DNA of 41,768 bases, from assembly GCA_002482845.1 (NCBI GenBank), contig DLGT01000148.1, positions 1 through 41,768 on the forward strand. Reading direction: 5' to 3'. Below the pieces are notes generated by a model. That model saw nothing but the letters and a program-made list of their open reading frames with translations, had not been told where the DNA came from and ran no database searches. Shown in pieces: positions 7,193-16,062 of the stretch. A program made the translations under genes and the position numbers. The number at the start of each line of letters is the position of its first letter. Within the stretch, counting starts at the first letter, position 1. The stretch comes from Saprospiraceae bacterium UBA7687 (lineage in GTDB: Bacteria; Bacteroidota; Bacteroidia; Chitinophagales; Saprospiraceae).

Positions 7193-9805
7193 ATGCAAAA
7201 ATATATAATTCAAACATGCCTATTCTTATGTATGTTTTTGATGGTGGCTCATAGCTATGCACAAAACGATAAAGTAGTGATTCCTGTAAGTGGAGCTTGC
7301 GGAATGTGCCAGGAAAGAATAGAAACGACTGCTAAAAATGTAGTGGGAGTGGTCAATGCAAAATATGATTTAGAGAAGCAAAGCTTAACTGTCGAAACAC
7401 AAAATATCTTCCAAAAATCTGATTTGGTCAATGCTTTACTTGCTGTAGGTCATGATGCCGATGGAAAAAAAGCATTAGATGATATTTATGACAATCTTCA
7501 CAGTTGTTGCAAATACCGTGATGAAGTGCATACGGAAGATGATGGACATGAACATTCAGCAGATGATGGGCATGATCATGACGACCATGAAGGACACGAT
7601 CATTCTGAGCATGATGGTCATGACCATGGCACAGCTGACGAAACCCTAAAAGGCGTTGTCTTTGAAAAATTAGAATCTGGTGCTATGCAACCTATTATTG
7701 GAGCAAATATCGTTTGGCTTGGTGAGACAGGTGGCACTATTTCTGATATGAAAGGAAATTTTGATATTCCTTTTTCCAAAAAATCAAAGAGCCTAATTGT
7801 ATCTTACGTAGGTTACAGTCCTGATACACTTGTGGTAGAAAAACCAGGATTTGTAAATATTGTTATTTCTGCACCTAATCTTCTAGATGCAGTGACCATT
7901 ACGTCTAAAAAGCGAACTACAGAGATTTCCTATATCGAAACGGTAAAAGTTCATAATATTTCTTCCAAAGAATTGCTAAAAGCAGCGTGTTGTAATCTAG
8001 CAGAAAGTTTTGACACAACGCCCGCTGTGGATGCTTCTATGACAGATGCAATCACTGGTACTCGTAAAATCGAAATGTTGGGTCTAGCAGGACCATATGT
8101 TCAGATCACTAGGGAGAATATTCCAGATGTACGTGGATTGGCAGCATTGCAAGGACTATCTTTTACACCAGGAGCGTGGGTAGAAGGTATGCAATTAAAT
8201 ATGGGAGCAGGTTCGGTGGTCAATGGTTTTGAGAGCATCACGGGACAAATAAATGTGGAACTCAGAAAACCATGCCATTCTGAGAAGTTTCACTTAAATG
8301 CTTATGCTAGTCAAGCGGCAAGATTGGAGTTAAATCATTTTGCTAAGCAGGAAATAAATGAAAATTGGAGTACTGCCACCTTGCTACATGTATCGTCTAG
8401 AAATCAAAGACGTGACCATAATGATGATGGATTTTTGGATATGCCATTAGGCAAACAGTTTGGATTTATCAATAGATGGAAGTGGACCAATGGAGAAGGT
8501 CAAGAAGGTCAGATAGGTGCAAAAATATCTTTTATGGACAATGTCAGCGGCCAGACATCTTTTCGTCTCAATGAGTCGGATAGAACAAAGGTATGGGGCG
8601 CAGATATGAATACAACTAGGGCTGAAATATGGGCAAAACGTGGTTTTGTCAATCTCAAGACGCCATATAAAACACTAGGTTTTCAAGCTTCTGCTGTGTA
8701 CCACATCCAAGATGCGATGTTCGGGACAAGAGTATATGATGCTACCCAGAAGTCAGGATATTTTAATATGATCTACCAAAGTATCATAGACAATACAGAC
8801 CATCAAGTGAGAATGGGTACTAGTTTTCAATGGGATGAATTTCATGAGACAGTGGGTACGACCAAGTACCATAGAAACGAATATGTCCCAGGTATTTTCG
8901 GAGAATATACATACAAAGGATCAGAAAAATTCAGTGTTTTGATAGGTGGAAGGGCTGATTATCACAATAATTTTGGTTTGTTTTTCACACCAAGACTTAA
9001 TGTAAGGTATGCACCAAACCAGAAAACAGTGTTTAGACTTGCAGGTGGTAGAGGACAACGTACGCAGTCGATCTTTGCAGAGAATATCGGACTATTTGCT
9101 TCTAATAGAGAGATCATTGTAGAAGGCCAAAATCCGAACAATCCTTACGGACTTGATGCAGAAGTAGCTTGGAATTTTGGACTGAGTCTAACAAGGGAAA
9201 TAGCATTAGGATCAAGAAATCTTTTGATTTCTGTGGACGTAAACCGTATTGATTTTGAAAATCAGATTGTCATGGATCTTGACAGAAGTCCACAGCAGGT
9301 AGTTTTTTACAATCTAAAAGGTGAATCATATTCAAATAGTGCCCAAATACAATTTGAAATAGATGCCGCAAAATGGTTAGATATCAGATTAGCATATAGG
9401 TATAATGATGTAAAAACCACCTATGGAGAGCAATTGCTTCAGAAACCACTCGTATCTCCACAGCGTGCTTTTGCCAATACAGCTTTCAAGTTTGGACGTG
9501 GATGGACGTTTGATTATACGATCAATTGGTTGAATTCTGTAAGAATACCATCTACCGCAAGTAATCCGTCTGTTTACCAATGGGAAAAGCAATCTCCATC
9601 TTATTTCCTAAGTAATACCCAGATTAACAAAGCTTGGGCAAATGGATTTGAAGTATATATAGGTGGTGAAAACATCTTTGATTACAAATTGCACGACCCG
9701 ATCATCGCTGCCGACCAACCCTTTGGACCATATTTTGATAGTTCATTAGCTTGGGGACCAATCATGGGTGCCAATGTGTATGTAGGGATGAGATATAGTT
9801 TGTAA
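7193..9805 (+). CDS. TonB-dependent receptor with HMA and His-rich segments (heavy-metal uptake)
   Basis: An 870-aa outer-membrane receptor. In order: signal peptide (1-24), an HMA-type domain (about 28-95) with the metal motif GACGMC (C36, C39), a CC pair (105-106), a linker of residues 113-145 with eleven histidines in GHDHD-like units, a CarboxypepD_reg-like domain (about 152-235), a plug domain (about 255-355) and a 22-strand-type barrel ending in the aromatic MRYSL. HMA plus His-rich material at the periplasmic N-terminus suggests capture of copper, zinc, cobalt or nickel; which metal is not determined. TonB at 10280-11188 could energise it. A palindromic repeat lies 18 bp past the stop, followed by a terminator. 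Confidence 0.9.
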   Translation: MQKYIIQTCLFLCMFLMVAHSYAQNDKVVIPVSGACGMCQERIETTAKNVVGVVNAKYDLEKQSLTVETQNIFQKSDLVNALLAVGHDADGKKALDDIYDNLHSCCKYRDEVHTEDDGHEHSADDGHDHDDHEGHDHSEHDGHDHGTADETLKGVVFEKLESGAMQPIIGANIVWLGETGGTISDMKGNFDIPFSKKSKSLIVSYVGYSPDTLVVEKPGFVNIVISAPNLLDAVTITSKKRTTEISYIETVKVHNISSKELLKAACCNLAESFDTTPAVDASMTDAITGTRKIEMLGLAGPYVQITRENIPDVRGLAALQGLSFTPGAWVEGMQLNMGAGSVVNGFESITGQINVELRKPCHSEKFHLNAYASQAARLELNHFAKQEINENWSTATLLHVSSRNQRRDHNDDGFLDMPLGKQFGFINRWKWTNGEGQEGQIGAKISFMDNVSGQTSFRLNESDRTKVWGADMNTTRAEIWAKRGFVNLKTPYKTLGFQASAVYHIQDAMFGTRVYDATQKSGYFNMIYQSIIDNTDHQVRMGTSFQWDEFHETVGTTKYHRNEYVPGIFGEYTYKGSEKFSVLIGGRADYHNNFGLFFTPRLNVRYAPNQKTVFRLAGGRGQRTQSIFAENIGLFASNREIIVEGQNPNNPYGLDAEVAWNFGLSLTREIALGSRNLLISVDVNRIDFENQIVMDLDRSPQQVVFYNLKGESYSNSAQIQFEIDAAKWLDIRLAYRYNDVKTTYGEQLLQKPLVSPQRAFANTAFKFGRGWTFDYTINWLNSVRIPSTASNPSVYQWEKQSPSYFLSNTQINKAWANGFEVYIGGENIFDYKLHDPIIAADQPFGPYFDSSLAWGPIMGANVYVGMRYSL

Positions 9806-9822
9806 GATAGATTTTTTTCAAG

Positions 9823-9968
9823 TTTGAGTCTACTTCGAAAAGTCGTTATTTCAAATAAAATGGGAAAATATTGATTTCTACTGCATTGATAATCAGACGT
9901 TTCCCTTTAGGGTCAGGGTGAAAAACGTTTGATTATCATTCGATTTGTGTTTTCGGAGTAGACTCAAA
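9823..9968. repeat. 146-bp inverted-repeat unit containing palindromic repeat copy 1
   Basis: The outer arms are 19 bp at 9823-9841 and 9950-9968, complementary with one mismatch (left arm TTTGAGTCTACTTCGAAAA). Nested inside, at 9887-9938, is a 52-bp palindrome with arms TGATAATCAGACGTTT and AAACGTTTGATTATCA around a smaller CCCT/AGGG stem. A close copy of the inner element lies at 35661-35712. The whole could be a REP- or MITE-like non-autonomous element. No transposase is adjacent. It starts 18 bp after the receptor stop codon. Confidence 0.75.
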
Positions 9969-9977
9969 TTTATAAAA

Positions 9978-10020
9978 TAAAAGGCATCAATATTTAGCTA
10001 AGTATTGGTGTCTTTTTTAT
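9978..10020 (+). terminator. terminator after the TonB-dependent receptor gene
   Basis: AGGCATCAATATT pairs imperfectly with AGTATTGGTGTCTT (G-U pairs included) around a short loop, followed by TTTTTTATTT. Confidence 0.6.
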
Positions 10021-10216
10021 TTGAGAAACATCTAGAAAGAATTTCTTCATTCTAAAACATAATTTGTAATCTAAGATAGAAGAACATTGGTTGTTTGTAG
10101 TATATAAATGAAGTTATAATTCATACAATATGCTGTATATCAATTCTATATAAAAATGCTTACTCAATAATCAGTCATTTATAAGATCAATTATAGTTTG
10201 GAATTTAAACAAAAAA

Positions 10217-10249
10217 ATAAGGGCAGAAATCAAATCTCTGCCCTTATTA
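10217..10249 (-). terminator. bidirectional terminator after tonB
   Basis: A perfect stem AATAAGGGCAGA/TCTGCCCTTATT surrounds a short loop. The minus strand continues into a run of seven T. It is 31 bp beyond the tonB stop. The plus strand also has a short T-poor tail, so the main direction is minus. Confidence 0.75.
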
Positions 10250-10279
10250 AAAACATTTTATTCTAAATCTTTACTATGA

Positions 10280-11188
10280 TCACTCAAGTTTGAATTTCAC
10301 AGGAAGTGTGTAAAGAACTTTTACAGGTCTTCCTCTCTGTTTACCAGGAGTCCACTTTTTGCCCATGTTATTCATACCTAGGATAACAGATTCTGCAGCT
10401 GCTCCACAACCTGCTCCGATATCCCTAACGATTTTAACTTCGCCAATAGAACCATCTTTTTCTACAACGAACTGAAGAACTACACCTCCTTCTACACCAT
10501 TTTCTCTAGCGATAGCTGGGTATTTTAGGTTCTTGTAGATATACTGAAGCATTGCTTGGTCTGCACAAGTTTTTTTCTCTGCTTCTGTTGCTTTGTCTTC
10601 GCAACCAGGGAATCTTGGCATTTGCTCTACAACCTTAAATATTTCTTCTTCCACTGCCTTTGGTGGTGGTGGTGGTGGTGGTGGCGGTGGTGCTGCCTTT
10701 TGTACAGGTGCTTCCACTACTGTTTCTTCTGTGACTTCTTGATTTTCAAATTTTGGTTGATCTTCTTCGATCACTTCAGTATCAGGTACTTCCTGAATCA
10801 CTGGTGGTGGTGGCGGTGGTGGTGGCGGAGGCGGTTCAGCAGTACGAGGGATATCTACTTCCATTTCCTCCTCTATAAAGAGAGCATCATCTGGAATATC
10901 GACTATCTGCTCATATGTTGTCCAGCTCATCGTCACTAGGGCAATGGCTACTGCTGCAGTCATACCGAAATTAAAGAAACTTCCTGAATTTTTGAAAACA
11001 TCGACTTCAGGGAATTTTTTTGAATTAAGGAGACTTGACTTTGCACTTGTATTGGCTGCCGAAAGTTCTTCAGCACTATACTTTCTATACTTTGATTTAA
11101 AGTATATGATTAGTCCAATAGTCAGCAGTATTAGCAATAGGAAGAACATTCCTACACCCAATCCTGAAACTTCTAATTCTTTGAACAT
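10280..11188 (-). CDS. tonB: TonB family energy transducer
   Basis: A 302-aa inner-membrane protein that couples the proton-motive force to outer-membrane receptors. It has an N-terminal hydrophobic helix (about 9-29) and a second one (about 72-89), which is unusual because classical TonB has one. A periplasmic linker follows with two polyproline runs (about residues 117-129 and 167-176), then the C-terminal TonB domain (about 195-302) with YPAIARENGVEGGVVLQFVVEKDG-type residues near 222-247 and the terminal VKVLYTLPVKFKLE. The insertion PGCEDKATEAEKKTCAD places two Cys (about 195 and 207) in position for a disulfide. It starts 6 bp after the VanZ-like gene. Confidence 0.9.
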   Translation of the reverse strand: MFKELEVSGLGVGMFFLLLILLTIGLIIYFKSKYRKYSAEELSAANTSAKSSLLNSKKFPEVDVFKNSGSFFNFGMTAAVAIALVTMSWTTYEQIVDIPDDALFIEEEMEVDIPRTAEPPPPPPPPPPPVIQEVPDTEVIEEDQPKFENQEVTEETVVEAPVQKAAPPPPPPPPPPKAVEEEIFKVVEQMPRFPGCEDKATEAEKKTCADQAMLQYIYKNLKYPAIARENGVEGGVVLQFVVEKDGSIGEVKIVRDIGAGCGAAAESVILGMNNMGKKWTPGKQRGRPVKVLYTLPVKFKLE

Positions 11189-11194
11189 AAGCGG

Positions 11195-11575
11195 TTAATT
11201 AATAAATTTTTTAAACAATATCATACCTAAAAATGAACCAATAATATTAGCTAAAATATCAAATAGCTCAAAAGATCTACCATTGGAAAGGTAAAATTGA
11301 CAAATTTCCATAAGAACACCAAAGGAAATAGAAAAAATTATTGGAATATTTTTTAAATCACTTTTTTCTCTTAAACCCATACTCCACAAAAAACAAAAAA
11401 CGGTGTAAAAACCTAGGTGTGCTAATTTGTCTACTCCCGGAAATTCCCAAATTTTGATGGAAGTTGCTGTTCGAGCAGAAATCAATGACAACCAAATTGT
11501 TATACACGTCCATAAAACTGCCAATTTTAAATAAAAATGGTCACTCAACGTTTTGAGCTTACTGATAAGATGCAT
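11195..11575 (-). CDS. VanZ-like membrane protein
   Basis: A 126-aa protein with about four membrane helices and the VanZ pattern: VDKLAHLGFY in the first half, then EICQFYLSNGRSFELFDILANIIGSFLG in the last third. VanZ confers low-level teicoplanin resistance in enterococci, but most VanZ-like proteins in Bacteroidota have no known function, and no vanHAX genes are nearby. It lies 35 bp after mtaB and 6 bp before tonB, so it is probably co-transcribed with both. Confidence 0.85.
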   Translation of the reverse strand: MHLISKLKTLSDHFYLKLAVLWTCITIWLSLISARTATSIKIWEFPGVDKLAHLGFYTVFCFLWSMGLREKSDLKNIPIIFSISFGVLMEICQFYLSNGRSFELFDILANIIGSFLGMILFKKFIN

Positions 11576-11610
11576 TAGGTTTAATTTTTGGTGTATAAAA
11601 TTAATTATTT

Positions 11611-12957
11611 TTATACTTTTTCACAAATAAAGTTAGAAACTACCGCATCACATGACCCATCCCACTCTAAAAGTTCGACATTTTCAATTTTATTTATTAG
11701 TGTTGTGTCTAGTGGCATGGTGACTTTAATATAGTTATCTGTAAATCCATTCATCATCCCTTCTACGCTAGAGTTTTCAAACAAAACAGACCTGATTGTT
11801 CCTAAAAATGGAGCGGTAAATGACATCCTTTTTTTGTGGGATAAAATTCGAAGCATTTCATTGCGCTGTCTTCGGATTTCCATAGGAACGACTTCCCCCA
11901 TTTCAGCTGCCGCCGTATTTGCACGTTCTGAATACGTAAACACATGCAAATAAGAAACATCCAATTCATTTAAAAAATGGTAAGTCTCCATAAAATCTTC
12001 ATCGCTTTCACCAGGAAAACCTACAATCACATCTACGCCTATACAACAATGTGGCATCAGAGATTTTATCCAAGATATTCTTTGGGCATAGAGGTCCCTT
12101 TGATATCTTCTTCGCATTGATTTTAGGATTTTATCGCTGCCTGACTGAAGCGGAATATGAAAGTGTGGTACAAATTTATTAGACTGTGCTACGAAACTTA
12201 TAATTTCTTCTGTCAATAAATTCGGCTCTATGGAAGATATTCTATATCTATCGATTCCTTCTACTTTATCAAGTTCTCTAATTAAATCTACAAATAATGC
12301 TTCTTTTTTTGGTTTTGTTCCTTCTATTACATCAGTTCCGTTGCCAAAATCTCCCAAATTCACACCAGTAAGTACTATTTCTCTTACACCCAATGATGCT
12401 ATTTTATGGGCATTATTCAATACATTTTCTATAGTGTCACTTCTGCTGCTTCCCCTTGCTTGGGGTATGGTACAAAAAGAACACTTGTAGTCGCAACCGT
12501 CCTGTACTTTTAGAAATGATCTTGTACGATCTCCAAAAGAAAAAGAGTCAATAAATATGTTGGCTTCTTTGACTTCTCCAGCTATAACCATCCCTTTATC
12601 TGACGAACTAGATATGGTGTCAATATAATTAAGGATATTAAATTTTTCAGCAGCACCTAAAACTAGATCTACACCAGGTATTTCTGCTATTTCTTGCGGT
12701 TTTAGTTGGGCATAACAACCTACAACTACGATTTTTGCTTGAGGAGCATATTTTAATGCACGTCTTACTTCATACCTACATTTTTTATCTGCAAAATCGG
12801 TTACTGAACAAGTATTTAAAACATAAATATCTGCCCCTGTTTCGAAATCTACGGTGGTGTACCCATGATTTTCAAAAGACCTTCGAATACCAGAAGTCTC
12901 CGAGAAATTTAATTTACAGCCTAATGTATGAAAGGCTACCGTCCTAGGTGTTGCCAT
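11611..12957 (-). CDS. mtaB: tRNA t6A37 methylthiotransferase MtaB
   Basis: A 448-aa radical-SAM enzyme that converts t6A37 to ms2t6A37 in tRNAs decoding ANN codons. The N-terminal UPF0004 domain carries the three cluster cysteines C14, C50 and C81. The radical-SAM motif CxxxCxxC is CDYKCSFC (C155, C159, C162), followed by the IPxxRGxxRS segment. A TRAM-like domain occupies about residues 375-440. Length and motifs match MtaB (YqeV type) rather than MiaB. It starts 28 bp after the PBP1A stop. Confidence 0.93.
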   Translation of the reverse strand: MATPRTVAFHTLGCKLNFSETSGIRRSFENHGYTTVDFETGADIYVLNTCSVTDFADKKCRYEVRRALKYAPQAKIVVVGCYAQLKPQEIAEIPGVDLVLGAAEKFNILNYIDTISSSSDKGMVIAGEVKEANIFIDSFSFGDRTRSFLKVQDGCDYKCSFCTIPQARGSSRSDTIENVLNNAHKIASLGVREIVLTGVNLGDFGNGTDVIEGTKPKKEALFVDLIRELDKVEGIDRYRISSIEPNLLTEEIISFVAQSNKFVPHFHIPLQSGSDKILKSMRRRYQRDLYAQRISWIKSLMPHCCIGVDVIVGFPGESDEDFMETYHFLNELDVSYLHVFTYSERANTAAAEMGEVVPMEIRRQRNEMLRILSHKKRMSFTAPFLGTIRSVLFENSSVEGMMNGFTDNYIKVTMPLDTTLINKIENVELLEWDGSCDAVVSNFICEKV

Positions 12958-12985
12958 ATTTTAAGTATTAATGTCTACTGATTGC

Positions 12986-15724
12986 CTACCCATTATTTTT
13001 CTTTGGTGGATCTTTTGATTTATCAGTATTGGGTGGAGATTTTTGATCAGGATTCTTTTTGGTTTCCTTTTTCTTTTGATCTATGTCTTTTGATTGATCT
13101 TCTTTTTTTGTATCTTTAGAAGGTTTTTCTTCTTTAATATCTTCCTTTTTTACTTCACCTTCTAGGTTGTCTAATTCGCCACCCTCAGGTTCTTCCGTGG
13201 GATAACCAAATTTTTCACGGACGATGTCTCTCATATTTTTAAATCCTGAACGCACAAGAGAGTCTTTGTAAAGTGTATCTTGCATTAACAAATTAAAGGT
13301 ATCAGGAGAGATGCCTATTCTAAATGGACATGCTACTAAGTCATTTACCTTGGGGTCAAAAACAAATTTTTCTTGTGTGATCTTAGCGCTTTTAGCATCA
13401 ATAGCTACGGAATACCAGAAATTACCCACGATTGGCAAGGCCATGGCAGTACCACTACCTAGGTTCATAGATCTGAATCGCACTGCGGGACTCGGGCCGC
13501 CTACCCATGCACCTGTTACTATTTTTGGGTTGTAAGCTATAAACCAACCATCAGAGTGATTCTGTGTTGTACCTGTTTTGCCAGCAAAATCGCCATGTGG
13601 GACAAATTGACTTCTGAGATTATTTCCTGTACCATATACAATAACTGATTGCATCATCCTTGTCATAGTAGCAGCAGTTGTGGTGTCCATTGCAACCACA
13701 TTTGGTCCTATAGATGGATTGGTTTTTACCAATTCTTCATAATCATATATGACCTTTCCATATCTATCTTCGATCTTTAATATCGCCACAGGTTCAGGAC
13801 GTAGGCCTTTATTGGCTAGTGTACCGAATACTTTCATCATATCATAGAGCGAAATATCAGCTGCACCCAGTGAAATACCAAATTCACGCGGTAGTTCTGA
13901 TGTTACACCCATTTTTTCTGCTAAATTGATGGTTTTTTGGATCCCTACTTTTTCTATCAATTGAGCAGCAATCACATTAGTAGAGTATGTAAGTCCTCCT
14001 ACCATGGAGTACCATCCTCCATAACTACCATCAGAATTTCCAGGCGTCCAATCTTCTATGGTAACTTGTTGATTTCTAAAGAACTGACATGGTTTTAAAC
14101 TATCTTGTAAAGCCGCGGCATAAACTATTGGCTTAAAAGTAGAGCCAACTTGACGTTTACTCAGTATATGGTCGTACTTAAAATATTTAAAATCTGTCCC
14201 ACCTACCCATGATTTAATATAACCATTTGTATGGTCCATTGCCATAAATCCACAATTCAAAAGTGTAAAATAATATCGTACACTGTCCAAAGGTGACATA
14301 GAGGTTTCTATCTCAACAGGTGTTTTGTCCCAGCTAAATATTTTCATTGGTACAGGTACGTTAAATATAGAATCTATATCAGCATCGGAGTATTCTAGTT
14401 GCTTTAACTTTTGGTAACGCTCACTCCTTTTAACTTGCTCATCTATCCACTTATCGTCTCCCCAAGGTTTTTCTTCAGTGTAACCTTTCCAGTGTTTTAC
14501 AAATTCTTCCTGGAGATAAGACATATGCTTAAATACGGCATCTTCACCATGTTTTTGCATCCTACTATCTAGCGTTGTCGTTATTTTAAGTCCATCTGTA
14601 TAAAGTCTATATGGTGTACCATCTTCCTTCAGGATATCTTTAAGAATGTTTGGTAAGATTTTAGTTCGAAGATATTCTCTGAAATAAGTACCTGTACCAT
14701 CATTATTTCCAATGTCTTCATGAATTGCAGCTCCCAAAGGCCTTGTTATAAGAGAATCATACACTTCAGCTTGTATAGCGCCCGAGTCTATCATAGATGA
14801 AATGGTTGACATCTCTTGAGATTCAAACCTGAAGTCTTTGTTTTTCAACATTTGACTTAATACTAAATTTCTTCTTTCTTTAGAATCATTAGGATTTCTC
14901 ACGGGATCCAAAGCTGTTGTAGCTTTAAGCATACCTATGAGCGTAGCGGCTTCATCAGGGGTAAGTTGTTTGGGCCTTTTATTATAAAAATATCTAGAAG
15001 CTTCTTGTATTCCAAATCTATTGCCTCCGAAAGGCACAGTATTCAGGTACATAGTTAGAAGTTCCTCTTTGTTGTATAGTTTTTCCAGTTTAATAGAGAT
15101 GATATTTTCTTTCACTTTATTGATAAAAATACTTAGTCCTGGAATTTTATAATTTTTTCTAGGGTAAAGATTTTTTGCCAATTGTTGGCTCAATGTAGAT
15201 CCACCACCACCCTGTGTATTAGTTGCAATACCTTTGAAAACCCTCATCCATGAACGAAGGTCAATTCCACTATGCTCAAAGAATCTTTTGTCTTCAATGG
15301 CTAATAAAGCTGTAATTAAATAAGGAGAAATACTGTCAAGCTCAATAGTTGTTCGGTTTTCTGTGTAATATTTGCCTATCATTACACCATCTGAAGTATA
15401 TATTTCTGAAGCATTGGCATTCTCTATTTGTTGCAATTCTTCGGTGGAAGGCAATTTTCCGAATGCCCCGAAAAGTGCTAGCAAAACAATAAATGTAATA
15501 GAGAAGACTCCTAACATTAAGATACCAAAAAACCATTTTATGATTTTGGATTCTCTTGGATTTCGTTTACAATATACATCCCAACTATGTGTGATAGGTG
15601 AGACAAATTTTTTCCACCTCGCTACATAAGGTGACGAAAATTTTGAAATAGGTGTTGTAATCGGGCTAAAAGCTCGACTGACAAAACTTGAAATTTTATG
15701 AATACTTCCCTTTATATCGATCAT
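12986..15724 (-). CDS. class A penicillin-binding protein 1A
   Basis: A 912-aa bifunctional peptidoglycan synthase. One membrane helix (about 63-88) follows a cytoplasmic N-terminus of some 60 residues. The glycosyltransferase 51 domain (about 110-280) has AIEDKRFFEHSG with the catalytic Glu144, then GGGGSTLSQQLAKN and KVKE. The transpeptidase domain (about 490-770) has GSTFKP (S528), STN (S581) and KTGTT (K716). The tail after about residue 835 is a low-complexity stretch rich in Lys, Glu, Asp and Pro. Catalysis is periplasmic. It heads the pbp1A-mtaB-vanZ-tonB series. Confidence 0.94.
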   Translation of the reverse strand: MIDIKGSIHKISSFVSRAFSPITTPISKFSSPYVARWKKFVSPITHSWDVYCKRNPRESKIIKWFFGILMLGVFSITFIVLLALFGAFGKLPSTEELQQIENANASEIYTSDGVMIGKYYTENRTTIELDSISPYLITALLAIEDKRFFEHSGIDLRSWMRVFKGIATNTQGGGGSTLSQQLAKNLYPRKNYKIPGLSIFINKVKENIISIKLEKLYNKEELLTMYLNTVPFGGNRFGIQEASRYFYNKRPKQLTPDEAATLIGMLKATTALDPVRNPNDSKERRNLVLSQMLKNKDFRFESQEMSTISSMIDSGAIQAEVYDSLITRPLGAAIHEDIGNNDGTGTYFREYLRTKILPNILKDILKEDGTPYRLYTDGLKITTTLDSRMQKHGEDAVFKHMSYLQEEFVKHWKGYTEEKPWGDDKWIDEQVKRSERYQKLKQLEYSDADIDSIFNVPVPMKIFSWDKTPVEIETSMSPLDSVRYYFTLLNCGFMAMDHTNGYIKSWVGGTDFKYFKYDHILSKRQVGSTFKPIVYAAALQDSLKPCQFFRNQQVTIEDWTPGNSDGSYGGWYSMVGGLTYSTNVIAAQLIEKVGIQKTINLAEKMGVTSELPREFGISLGAADISLYDMMKVFGTLANKGLRPEPVAILKIEDRYGKVIYDYEELVKTNPSIGPNVVAMDTTTAATMTRMMQSVIVYGTGNNLRSQFVPHGDFAGKTGTTQNHSDGWFIAYNPKIVTGAWVGGPSPAVRFRSMNLGSGTAMALPIVGNFWYSVAIDAKSAKITQEKFVFDPKVNDLVACPFRIGISPDTFNLLMQDTLYKDSLVRSGFKNMRDIVREKFGYPTEEPEGGELDNLEGEVKKEDIKEEKPSKDTKKEDQSKDIDQKKKETKKNPDQKSPPNTDKSKDPPKKNNG

Positions 15725-16062
15725 CTCATGAATTCATTGGAGTGCAAAAGTACGATTTCTTATACAACAAACGAACATTAATTATCATGGTTTGGTCTGC
15801 TTTTTATTTATTTTTTGAGATTAAGTACATGTCTACCAACTACATATGTGAAATATTTGTTGTGAAAACACTCAGAAATATCACTATTCAAAATCTCATA
15901 TTCTATGGTTTATTATAATTATAGACAAAATATTGGTCTTGATATTATTTTTTATCTAGTTGAGACTTTTAAAATGTGGTCAGGTAACACTAAATGTTAA
16001 AGTAGTAAAACTGTTATGCTTTCAATCTTTTGAACTATTAGCTTTTGATGTATTGTGTGCTC
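15725..16062. other. AT-rich intergenic region
   Basis: A 338-bp gap between two minus-strand genes. It contains the PBP1A promoter candidate at its left end. A plus-strand ORF running from inside PBP1A (15688-15918) looks non-coding. Nothing else is supported. Confidence 0.5.
15745..15775 (-). promoter_or_regulatory. candidate promoter for the PBP1A gene
   Basis: Minus-strand TACTTTTG (15752-15745) matches the -7 consensus TAnnTTTG. A degenerate -33 (TTCG, 15775-15772) sits at 19-bp spacing, and a perfect TTTG at only 15 bp. The ATG is 20 bp downstream. Confidence 0.4.

Larger units (their letters stand above)
9806..10279. other. intergenic region with repeat and two terminators
   Basis: This 474-bp gap between convergent genes holds the 146-bp inverted-repeat unit (9823-9968), a terminator for the receptor gene (9978-10020) and one for tonB (10217-10249). 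The AT-rich stretch 10021-10216 has no ORF, repeat or promoter that I can support. Confidence 0.6.

Noticed and set aside
10556..10939. 127-codon plus-strand ORF opposite tonB, rich in Trp, Cys and Arg
   Set aside because: It is the antisense shadow of the polyproline codons of tonB; the Trp runs come from complementary CCA/CCN codons.
11195..11575. Glycopeptide-resistance cluster suggested by VanZ-like and VanY-type genes
   Set aside because: The two genes are 8 kb apart in different units and vanH, vanA, vanX and vanRS are absent; both families are widespread without resistance roles.
15688..15918. 76-codon plus-strand ORF at the PBP1A start
   Set aside because: It overlaps PBP1A in antisense, has no family signal, and contains the PBP1A promoter candidate.
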